Source: J054 sp051008735 (GTDB lineage Bacteria; Pseudomonadota; Gammaproteobacteria; Steroidobacterales; GCA-2729495). From it: a stretch of 11,923 nucleotides of DNA. This document shows, in pieces, positions 6,792 through 11,923 of the stretch (position 1 is the first letter of the stretch; every line of letters begins with the position of its first letter). Position numbers and translations under genes: made by a program. The DNA is taken from assembly GCA_051008735.1 (NCBI GenBank), contig JBPCXH010000186.1, positions 1 through 11,923 on the forward strand, read 5' to 3'. The notes under the pieces were generated by a model. It was not told the DNA's origin and did not search any database. It was given only the letters and a program-made list of their open reading frames with translations.

Positions 6792-7028
6792 TTGGGGCCC
6801 ATTGCCACCCTTGTGCACCGCCTGGGCGGTGCCGCTTATCGACTGGCCTTTTTCACGGCCGGCTGCTACCTGCTGTGGCGCAGCGTCGTGGACGACGACG
6901 CCACCACTTCTCTGGTCAGCCTGGGCCTTGGGTTTCTTTGTTTTTTGCAGTTTGTCGTGCTCGCCATCATTGACTACCGCCGGGCCCGACAACAGGACAC
7001 CGATTCGGACAAACCAACTCGTTACTGA
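6792..7028 (+). CDS. Small two-helix membrane protein, hypothetical
   Basis: A 78-residue protein with two hydrophobic segments (about 16-31 and 41-61), a short loop rich in aspartate (VVDDDATTS, 32-40) and a charged tail (DYRRARQQDTDSDKPTRY). Basic residues flank the membrane spans (HR at 9-10, RRAR after segment 2), suggesting both ends are cytoplasmic. The start is TTG at 6792: AAAGAG lies about 8 bases upstream, whereas the in-frame GTG at 6813 would remove part of the N-terminal region and has no ribosome binding site. It is divergent from the MFS gene. No family recognised; coding is supported by the strong membrane pattern and codon use like that of its neighbours. Confidence 0.6.
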   Translation: MGPIATLVHRLGGAAYRLAFFTAGCYLLWRSVVDDDATTSLVSLGLGFLCFLQFVVLAIIDYRRARQQDTDSDKPTRY

Positions 7029-7045
7029 AGCAGCCAGACACGGGG

Positions 7046-7071
7046 GCCCGATTGGCTGATGCCGGGCTTTT
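7046..7071 (+). terminator. Possible factor-independent terminator
   Basis: GCCC (7046-7049) pairs with GGGC (7064-7067), and inside it GGC (7054-7056) pairs with GCC (7061-7063) around a TGAT loop, leaving a 4-base bulge (GATT). The stem is followed directly by TTTT (7068-7071). It lies 17 bases after the stop of the small membrane protein gene. The bulge and short T-run make it a weak candidate. Confidence 0.4.
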
Positions 7072-7110
7072 ACCTATGATGATCTTGTGTTTACTTCCGG
7101 TTAAGCCTCA

Positions 7111-7344
7111 ATGTCCATTGCCCGCGTAGCCTTTGCCTTCGATGCCGGCACCTTCGGTGTCATGAAATCCCTGCTGGAGAGTGAAGGCCTCGGCGTGCTG
7201 GACCTGGCCTACGGCGGCCACGTGGCTATCGCCGGTGCCGACCAGGGCTATTACCTGCAAGTGCTGGAGGAAGATCAGGATCAGGCCGCCAAGCTGTTGC
7301 AGGACAATGGCTTCGGGAAGTATCTCGTGCAGCGTAAGGTCTGA
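7111..7344 (+). CDS. DUF2007-like small protein
   Basis: A 77-residue soluble protein that fits the small ferredoxin-like fold often annotated as 'putative signal transducing protein' (DUF2007). The pattern is an opening strand VAFAFDAG, a helix with VMKSLLESEGLGVLDL (18-33), a central strand AIAGADQGYYLQVLEED (39-55) and a final helix QDQAAKLLQDNGF (56-68). The family's 'L(V) in a strand, then e.d...A..lL' ending is clear. Function in the family is not established. The ATG at 7111 has no strong ribosome binding site; about 80 bases and a possible terminator separate it from the small membrane protein gene. It converges on the WYL regulator with a 14-base gap. Confidence 0.65.
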   Translation: MSIARVAFAFDAGTFGVMKSLLESEGLGVLDLAYGGHVAIAGADQGYYLQVLEEDQDQAAKLLQDNGFGKYLVQRKV

Positions 7345-7367
7345 GGCGCGCTATAAACTCAGGTCTT
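7336..7367 (+). terminator. Ten-pair hairpin across the facing stop codons
   Basis: AAGGTCTGAG (7336-7345) can pair fully with CTCAGGTCTT (7358-7367) in plus-strand RNA: eight Watson-Crick and two G-U pairs around a 12-base loop. On the minus-strand RNA the two G-U positions become mismatches, so the structure favours the plus transcript, i.e. the end of the DUF2007-like gene. The TGA of that gene is in the first arm and the WYL gene's stop overlaps the second arm. A T-run is missing (CTTGT follows). Confidence 0.4.
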
Positions 7368-8333
7368 GTAGAGCGCCTGCACCTCGCCCACCAGCGTGCG
7401 GATCTGTTCTCGCAGTTTCGCCGGCGCCAGCACCTCCACGTCGGGGCCATACTTCAGCACATCCATGATCAGCTCACGGGGATCGGAATAAGGCACCTTT
7501 AATACGTAGGCACCATCCAGTTCGAACTGCCCGTCCTGCTCCGGATGCCAGATTTCCCGGGCAACCCAGCGCGCCCGCATCGGCGAAAAGCGCAGCACAG
7601 CGGTGTGGGCGGCACGACCGGAGAAAATCCCGAAACCCGCACCCAGGTGTTCATCCAGCGTGGTGTCTTTGATCTCCCGGGCGCGTTTGGCCAGCACAAT
7701 AGCCTGAGCAATGGCATCGACGGAAAAGGTTCGCAAGCCCTTGCGCAGATGACACCAGGCATCCAGATACCAGTTGTCCCGATAGAACACGAGTCGCTGG
7801 GGCGAGACATCGCGGCTGAGAGTTTCGTTGGCCGCACGACGAAAATGATCAATACGCAAACGGCGGCGAGACAACAGCGCAGAAGAGATGGCCTGGAAGG
7901 ACTCGGCGTTGACCGGCCTGACACCCATTTGAAGAATGCGGATACGCCGACTTAAATCATCAGCATTGAAATCGCCGGTATCGAGAATTTTCCGAATGCG
8001 CTCGCGCAAGGGGCGCACCTGGGCACCCAGCAAACCGGGTTGCAACCGCTCCAATAGCTGCTCCATCGTCAGCAGGGCGTGAACTTCCTCGGCGCTGAAC
8101 CAGAGACCCGGCAACTGAAACAGGTGAGCCTGGGGCGAGTTTTCGTCGAGCTGATACGCGCCCTGATCACGATCCCAGACAACAGGCATATTGAAGCGAT
8201 CGCGCAGATACTCAAGATCACGCTTAAAGGTCGCTCGCGACACGCCCAGCTCTTCCTGAAAAGCTTCCCGCGATACGAAACGTCGTTGCGTTAGCAGGCG
8301 ATGAATTTTGTAAAAACGTTCCGTGCGATCCAT
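7359..8333 (-). CDS. WYL-domain transcriptional regulator (HTH + WYL + C-terminal extension)
   Basis: A 324-residue DNA-binding regulator. Residues 1-60 form a winged helix-turn-helix of the HTH_11/DeoR-like type (RFVSREAFQEELGVSRATFKRDLEYL at 18-43 is the recognition region; GAYQLDE the wing). The WYL domain follows (about 145-215): SRRRLRIDHFRR, then SPQRLVFYRDNWYLDAWCH with the WYL triplet at 188-190 and RTFSVDAI (201-208). Residues about 240-320 are the WCX extension (LRFSP...ARWVAREIWHPEQ). WYL domains are thought to sense ligands, possibly nucleic acids or nucleotides. The gene follows the EVE-domain gene by 36 bases on the same strand. The start at 8333 has only a weak upstream GGAATG, so it may depend on translation of the gene before it. 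Confidence 0.92.
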   Translation of the reverse strand: MDRTERFYKIHRLLTQRRFVSREAFQEELGVSRATFKRDLEYLRDRFNMPVVWDRDQGAYQLDENSPQAHLFQLPGLWFSAEEVHALLTMEQLLERLQPGLLGAQVRPLRERIRKILDTGDFNADDLSRRIRILQMGVRPVNAESFQAISSALLSRRRLRIDHFRRAANETLSRDVSPQRLVFYRDNWYLDAWCHLRKGLRTFSVDAIAQAIVLAKRAREIKDTTLDEHLGAGFGIFSGRAAHTAVLRFSPMRARWVAREIWHPEQDGQFELDGAYVLKVPYSDPRELIMDVLKYGPDVEVLAPAKLREQIRTLVGEVQALYKT

Positions 8334-8369
8334 GAGCTGATTACATCATTCCAGGCCGAGAATGAACTC

Positions 8370-8798
8370 TCAGTCGGCTTCGCTCACGGGCAGTACCGAT
8401 AATCGATTGCCCCGGCGTACCAGTGGAAAATCCTCAAGGGCCGGCTGCGCCTTCAACTCCGTGAGACTGATCGTGCGTTTGAGTTTTCGCTGGTAACTGA
8501 CATCCACCATCAGCCAGCGAGGATTCTCGGGGTCACTCTTGGCATCGTAGTACTTGGAGTTGGGATCGGACTGGGTGTCGTCCTCGTAGCCACGGCTAAC
8601 GATCCGCATAAGGCCGACGATGCCGGGCTCTTTGCAATTGGAGTGGTAGAAAAAGGCCCGGTCACCTTTGCGCATATCATCACGCATCATGTTACGGACC
8701 TGGTAATTGCGAACCCCTTCCCAGCACTCGCGGCGATCGCGCTTCAGATCGTCGATGCTGTAAACATCAGGCTCAGATTTCATCAGCCAGAAAGCCAA
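8370..8798 (-). CDS. EVE-domain protein (thymocyte nuclear protein 1 / ThyN1-like)
   Basis: A 142-residue single-domain protein of the EVE branch of the PUA-like superfamily. Support: the opening (M)AFWLMKSEPDVYSIDDLKRD, then WEGVRNYQVRNMMRDDMRKGDRAFFYHSN (about 25-53), the region that makes the ligand pocket, PGIVGLMRIVSRGYED, and WLMVDVSY near the middle. EVE domains bind modified bases in nucleic acid; a stand-alone copy is widespread in proteobacteria with unclear function. I place the start at a TTG at 8798: AAGGA sits 8 bases upstream and the product begins exactly like family members ('MAFWLMKSEPD'). The upstream open frame to 9230 is not part of the gene; it would run antisense through the next gene. 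It probably leads the transcript of the WYL regulator. Confidence 0.9.
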   Translation of the reverse strand: MAFWLMKSEPDVYSIDDLKRDRRECWEGVRNYQVRNMMRDDMRKGDRAFFYHSNCKEPGIVGLMRIVSRGYEDDTQSDPNSKYYDAKSDPENPRWLMVDVSYQRKLKRTISLTELKAQPALEDFPLVRRGNRLSVLPVSEAD

Positions 8799-8831
8799 AT
8801 TTCTTATCCTTTTACTGTGCGTGGCAGATTG

Positions 8832-8861
8832 ATAGTAACCTAGGCGCCAGCACTGCGTCAG
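8832..8861 (-). promoter_or_regulatory. Possible promoter of the EVE-WYL pair
   Basis: On the minus strand, CTGACG (8861-8856) and TACTAT (8837-8832) resemble -35 and -10 boxes (four of six bases each) separated by 18 bases, which would put the transcript start near 8825 and leave a leader of about 27 bases. The match is moderate and only consensus-based. Confidence 0.3.
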
Positions 8862-8866
8862 CGCAG
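8853..8866. promoter_or_regulatory. Small palindrome CTGCG-TCAG-CGCAG in a divergent intergenic region
   Basis: A perfect 5-bp inverted repeat with a 4-base loop lies 16 bases before the ATG at 8883 and overlaps the putative -35 box of the EVE-WYL pair. It could be an operator for either direction or a hairpin in the leader of the membrane protein gene. Confidence 0.3.
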
Positions 8867-8882
8867 CAAAACAGGGAAGATA

Positions 8883-9470
8883 ATGATATTTTTCAGCGAC
8901 TTGGTTATACGTTTTTCCCGGTCCTGGCGGCTTTTTTTGCTGGCGGCCGTGGTGACATTCGGGTCTCTTTATCTGTTCATAGGCGTCATACAGCCGCGTT
9001 TCGAAGCACTGACCGGCGGCGCGGTGCCTTACGATTTGCAGGACGAGCTCAGCGTGGAGCAGGTCTATACGCAACTGGCCACCTATTCCGCCGATGCCCG
9101 GCAACTCTATTACGTATTCTCTGCCATCGATTTTGCCTTCCCGTTTTTCGCCAGCCTTTTCCTGGCAGCTATTACCGCTTTCTCCCTGCGCTACCTCTGG
9201 CCGGCGGCCTACCAATGGCTGGGAACGCACAAGCTCTGGTGGCTGCTATTGATACCCGCCGTGTTTGACTGGGCGGAGAATATATTTGCGCTCACGGTGA
9301 TCATTAACCACGGGCAGGAGCTGCGTGGTGCAGCCGCGGCGATGATCTACGCCAAAATGGGCAAGCTTACCCTGGTAACCCTGAGCCAGATTCTGGGCTG
9401 GGGCCTGCTTTTACTGGCCACTGTTAAGTGGATATTCATTACGATCCGACGGAAGTTGGCGACAAACTGA
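8883..9470 (+). CDS. Four-helix integral membrane protein of unknown function
   Basis: A 195-residue protein with four predicted membrane segments: about 16-36, 77-103, 117-140 and 162-187. Segment 2 begins with AIDFAFPFFASLF (81-93) and segment 3 contains IPAVFDWAENI (124-134), so membrane-embedded acidic residues Asp83, Asp129 and Glu132 stand out. A 'DF.FP...' followed by 'P...D..EN' layout recurs in other bacterial membrane proteins as I recall, suggesting a conserved unknown family rather than a spurious frame. The ATG at 8883 is preceded by AGGGAA at suitable spacing. It is divergent from the EVE-domain gene and is alone on its strand. Function unknown; the buried acidic residues could bind ions or a headgroup (inference). 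Confidence 0.8.
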   Translation: MIFFSDLVIRFSRSWRLFLLAAVVTFGSLYLFIGVIQPRFEALTGGAVPYDLQDELSVEQVYTQLATYSADARQLYYVFSAIDFAFPFFASLFLAAITAFSLRYLWPAAYQWLGTHKLWWLLLIPAVFDWAENIFALTVIINHGQELRGAAAAMIYAKMGKLTLVTLSQILGWGLLLLATVKWIFITIRRKLATN

Positions 9471-9471
9471 T

Positions 9472-9495
9472 GTCCTCTAATTCGAATCAGGGGAC
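9472..9495 (+). terminator. Hairpin directly after the membrane protein gene
   Basis: GTCCTCT (9472-9478) pairs with AGGGGAC (9489-9495) with one G-U pair around a 10-base loop, starting one base after the TGA. No T-run follows. A second, looser inverted repeat (CAACC...GGTTG, 9496-9500 and 9535-9539) lies in the same 82-base convergent gap. Either may mark the 3' end. Confidence 0.3.
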
Positions 9496-9552
9496 CAACC
9501 GTCAGCTATTCCAACGTGCACAGATAACATGGCTGGTTGAACCCACTGGCTT

Positions 9553-10122
9553 CTATCGTCTCGCATCTGCCATCTGGGTGCGATAAGCCTCCGGATCGCC
9601 AAAATCAGCGAAGCGTGCGTAACGTCGGTGGGGATCAAGAACTTTCCCGGCGTGCTTGACCGGACACCAGTACTCTTCAGTGCGCGCGCCTATTTCCCGC
9701 GCATAAGCCAACAGGCCATTCGCATAACCGCAGTAAATGCAGTTAAATTTTTCTATCACGTTCAGATAAGACAACTTGTGCCTGTCCAGCACAATGTACT
9801 TACGCCGACTCACCTTTGGCATCCGGTATAAAGGAAAGCAAATGGCCTGATAGGCGGAAATAAACAGATCAAGTGCCATGAAAGGCAAGATCATGGAATA
9901 GATAAACGGCGCCGATATCAAATTTCGGAAACTGCTCTCACGCAACCAACGGTACAGACCGACTTTCAGCTTCTGGTGGGCTTTTTTTACCGTTGCTTCG
10001 AAGCGGACCTTGGTGCCATCCATGCGGTATAAAAACTTCACCTCGTGAGTTCTGATGGCGTCTTCCAGTTCTTCTTCCAGGCGGCGAATTTCAGAAAGGA
10101 TATGACTGACTCGGGACTCCAT
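9553..10122 (-). CDS. Membrane-anchored protein with a CxxC...CPVKH cluster, unknown function
   Basis: A 189-residue protein. Residues 1-60 are charged and helical (coiled coil about 8-25). A hydrophobic stretch at about 69-95 (LISAPFIYSMILPFMALDLFISAYQAI) is long enough for one or two membrane passes. The C-terminal part holds FNCIYCGYANGLLAYAREI (127-144) and EYWCPVKHAGKVLDPHRRYARF (150-171): Cys128, Cys131, Cys153 and His157 look like a three-Cys/one-His metal site. AGGAG with a 6-base gap supports the ATG at 10122. From memory, similar proteins with 'FNCIYCGY.NG' occur in other proteobacteria, but I know no assigned function or domain name. Zinc or another metal is plausible; a redox role is possible. 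It lies between the four-helix protein (convergent) and the rhomboid gene (same strand, 106 bases apart). Confidence 0.8.
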   Translation of the reverse strand: MESRVSHILSEIRRLEEELEDAIRTHEVKFLYRMDGTKVRFEATVKKAHQKLKVGLYRWLRESSFRNLISAPFIYSMILPFMALDLFISAYQAICFPLYRMPKVSRRKYIVLDRHKLSYLNVIEKFNCIYCGYANGLLAYAREIGARTEEYWCPVKHAGKVLDPHRRYARFADFGDPEAYRTQMADARR

Positions 10123-10228
10123 GGCCGCTCTCCTGCAGAGCTTAGGCTTGAAAGCAGAGTTTAACCGCGATACCAGCGCCGATAGTCAGGAAGCCTGTAA
10201 GGCGAGCCGATAGGTGGCAAAGGTAGGT

Positions 10229-11095
10229 CTAGCGAACCGCCAACACCCAGGAGCCGAGGATTCCACACACAGCCAAAAGGCCCGCCGCTGCTTGTACAAC
10301 GGACTCATGCTTCGAAGGCTTGGGGATTTTCCCCATCAGGCTGCCAAGCAAAAGTCCCGCCAGGAAGCCGGTCAGGTGCGCAACGATATCCGTGTTCTCA
10401 TCGCCGGTCCCCAGCCAGGTCAGCACCCAGAGGCCGCCAATAATGGGAGCCCACCGACGGGCCCAGCTGTTCCGATGGAGGCGGCCGAAGAAAAAATAGA
10501 ATGCAGCCAGCAGGCCTAAAGCGGCGAACACCGCGGTCGAGGCACCAACCGCAAGATGCTCAGGCGGCTGCACCAGGGCATTCATCGCGTTACCCAGAGC
10601 ACCGGCTATCAGAATGGCCAGCCAGGTGACGCCCCCGCCCAACTGACGTGACAGAAACAGGGCAAACAGCGCGCCGAAGCCCAGATTGCCGAGCAGGTGC
10701 CACAAATCGCTATGGAGTGTCAGAGCGGTGATTAGCCGCCAGTATTCGCCGGCATAGATCGCCGCGACGTCGACACGACCGGCTGAAGTCCAGTCGATGC
10801 CGTAGCGAAATCCACCCTGTAAAGCGAAAACGGATAACAGGACCGTCGCATAGCCCAGCATACCCAGCCGAACGCCACCGCCCCGAGGCGATATGCCGGT
10901 TAAGGCGGGTGGCGCCTGGTTCTCTTGCTCGTACAGGTCGATCTGCTGGCTGGCCTGGGTTACTGCCGCCTCATCGACCTGCAGGTACCAGCCCCACCAA
11001 TCGCGACGGATAGCATGGTCAATACTCATTGCGGTGAGGACGAGAGCTCGTTCCCTGCATTCCACAACATTCGCAGTGCGATAAACGATGACCAT
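10229..11095 (-). CDS. Rhomboid-family intramembrane serine protease
   Basis: A 288-residue protease that cuts within membrane segments of other proteins. Residues 1-60 form a cytosolic domain ending QQIDLYEQENQ, with a strand-helix pattern like the ferredoxin-like N-domain of GlpG or DUF2007. The membrane core (about 78-288) has EYWRLITALTLHSDLWHLLGN (117-137) with the rhomboid 'H....HL..N' (His128, His133, Asn137), the nucleophile Ser186 in VGASTAVFAALG, and the base His240 in VAHLTGFLAGLLLG. The usual GxSG is GAST here. About seven hydrophobic segments are present, the last (267-287) being an addition after the catalytic histidine, as in many longer rhomboids. GGA lies 6 bases before the ATG at 11095. 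Substrates cannot be inferred. Confidence 0.9.
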   Translation of the reverse strand: MVIVYRTANVVECRERALVLTAMSIDHAIRRDWWGWYLQVDEAAVTQASQQIDLYEQENQAPPALTGISPRGGGVRLGMLGYATVLLSVFALQGGFRYGIDWTSAGRVDVAAIYAGEYWRLITALTLHSDLWHLLGNLGFGALFALFLSRQLGGGVTWLAILIAGALGNAMNALVQPPEHLAVGASTAVFAALGLLAAFYFFFGRLHRNSWARRWAPIIGGLWVLTWLGTGDENTDIVAHLTGFLAGLLLGSLMGKIPKPSKHESVVQAAAGLLAVCGILGSWVLAVR

Positions 11096-11271
11096 TCAGA
11101 TTCCAGGAACCGATGCTTGCAGACAGGTTAGCGGCTACGCCGACACTTTGGGCAGAATCCGGGCTGCATAGACAGGAGCAGACTGATACAGCAGCAGGCA
11201 TGCGGATGGCACGGCCATACAGGCTTGTTCCACCTGTTGGTTGCAAGGTATTTGCTTTCGGCGAAAAGCCT
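11096..11271. other. Gap between the CorC-like and rhomboid genes
   Basis: These 176 bases hold no gene I can support. The minus-strand frame of the CorC-like gene stays open for 47 codons beyond its TAG and ends in a cysteine-rich tail (FCPKCRRSR, stop at 11128-11130), but it lacks a start codon and ribosome binding site at its beginning. No clear promoter or terminator is seen; a small stem near 11250-11267 (GCTTT...AAAGC on the minus strand) has no T-run. Confidence 0.3.
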
Positions 11272-11923
11272 CTATTTGTCCGCGTCTTTGGATGCTGCCC
11301 CCGCTGGAGACGTAATTGGCCGGATTCTGATGCGCTCAGCCCGTCTCTGCGTGGCGGAGACGACCTCGAATCGAAAACCATTCCAGTCGACCGCATCACC
11401 CTTGACGGGAATCCTTCCGAGAAGTTCTGAAACCAGACCGCCGGCGCTGGAAATATTGCCGTACGAAGACCATTCAAGCCCCAGTTGCTCGCCGACTTTT
11501 CTCAGCTCGATGGAGGCAACGATTTCCAGGGATCCATCGGGCCTTAGCCACAGATCCTGAATTTCAACATCGCTTTCATCCATGATCTCGCCGACAATCT
11601 CTTCGAGAACATCCTCCAGCGTGACAATGCCTTCGACACCCCCATATTCGTCGACCACGATAGCCATGTGTCTCTTGTGCCTCTTAAAATCCTTCAGCAG
11701 GCTATTGAGATGCTTACTCTCCGGGACGATCAATGGCTCTCGCAGCAGAGCCTCCCAGTCGATCGGCTGATTGGGATGCTCCTCAAGCTGAAAGAACAAT
11801 TCCTTCGCGAGCACGATACTGGAAACCTGATCGAGCTCATTGGTTCGCGAGAATGGCAGCCGGCTGTGACGGGATCTTCTAAGAATTTCGAGGTTGTCTG
11901 CTTGCGTTCGCTCTCCCGACAGA
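11272..11923 (-). CDS. CorC/HlyC-type CBS-domain protein, C-terminal part
   Basis: The visible 217 codons are the carboxyl part of a protein of the CorC/CNNM transport-associated family; the gene continues past the right edge, and the frame is open to the last base. The segment HSRLPFSRTN...VLAKELFF is the end of the first CBS repeat. The second contains LLREPLIVPESKHLNSLLKDFKRHKRHMAIVVDEYGGVEGIVTLEDVLEEIVGEI, the strongest family signature. The last 85 residues (SDVEIQDLWLRPDGSLEIVAS...GGLVSELLGRIPVKGD...GFRFEVV) are the transporter-associated CorC_HlyC domain. Family members are linked to magnesium/cobalt export and resistance; CBS domains bind adenine nucleotides. Whether a DUF21 membrane domain precedes them (HlyC type) or not (E. 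coli CorC type) cannot be seen. Rhomboid gene follows after 176 bases. Confidence 0.92.
   Translation of the reverse strand, partial: LSGERTQADNLEILRRSRHSRLPFSRTNELDQVSSIVLAKELFFQLEEHPNQPIDWEALLREPLIVPESKHLNSLLKDFKRHKRHMAIVVDEYGGVEGIVTLEDVLEEIVGEIMDESDVEIQDLWLRPDGSLEIVASIELRKVGEQLGLEWSSYGNISSAGGLVSELLGRIPVKGDAVDWNGFRFEVVSATQRRAERIRIRPITSPAGAASKDADK

Noticed and set aside
8799..9230. In-frame upstream extension of the EVE-domain gene to give 286 residues
   Set aside because: The extension lies antisense to the four-helix membrane protein, has no protein-like pattern, and a TTG with a good ribosome binding site begins exactly at the family's conserved start.
9477..9492. TTCGAAT sequence resembling a tRNA T-loop
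   Set aside because: The flanking bases do not form a T-stem and no acceptor, D or anticodon arms can be found nearby.
11128..11271. Cysteine-rich frame (ending FCPKCRRSR) in phase with the CorC-like gene after its TAG stop
   Set aside because: It looks briefly like a zinc-knuckle tail, and the frame is open for 47 codons, but there is no start codon with a ribosome binding site, and CorC proteins normally end near the TAG. Read-through or a stop-codon change is conceivable but unsupported.

Overview
This window looks like an ordinary chromosomal stretch from a gammaproteobacterium, possibly a free-living or marine one. That placement is inferred from moderately high GC (high 50s percent by eye), short intergenic gaps, and protein families and small hypothetical proteins of that flavour; no rRNA or marker gene fixes the taxon. 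I see no insertion sequence, integrase, phage gene, CRISPR array, tRNA or rRNA. No gene-free stretch exceeds 300 bases; the longest is 232 bases.

Layout, left to right. (1) A minus-strand pair, a VOC-family protein followed by an MDR-type NADP-dependent oxidoreductase cut by the left edge, diverges from a spinster-type MFS transporter (+). (2) Converging on that transporter are a small c-type cytochrome and a coiled-coil protein (both -). (3) A plus-strand pair of a membrane-anchored alpha/beta hydrolase and an arylmalonate decarboxylase/maleate isomerase-like protein is translationally coupled through an ATGA overlap, and converges on a drug-efflux-like MFS transporter (-). (4) A divergent intergenic region with tandem palindromes separates that transporter from two small plus-strand genes: a two-helix membrane protein and a DUF2007-like protein. 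(5) A minus-strand pair, an EVE-domain protein then a WYL-domain transcription factor, diverges from a four-helix membrane protein of unknown function (+). (6) Three further minus-strand genes follow: a membrane-anchored protein with a CxxC...CPVKH cluster, a rhomboid protease, and the C-terminal part of a CorC/HlyC-type CBS protein cut by the right edge.

Most genes look like independent housekeeping or accessory metabolism units rather than one large system. The observations most worth following are: the decarboxylase/racemase-family enzyme, whose single active-site cysteine sits on the face opposite to classical arylmalonate decarboxylase; the tandem GCTGNCAGC sites in front of the efflux-type transporter; the EVE-WYL gene pair; the conserved-looking cysteine/histidine membrane protein; and short hairpins at or next to the stop codons at all four convergent junctions. 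I did not find convincing evidence of a wholly new multi-gene system.
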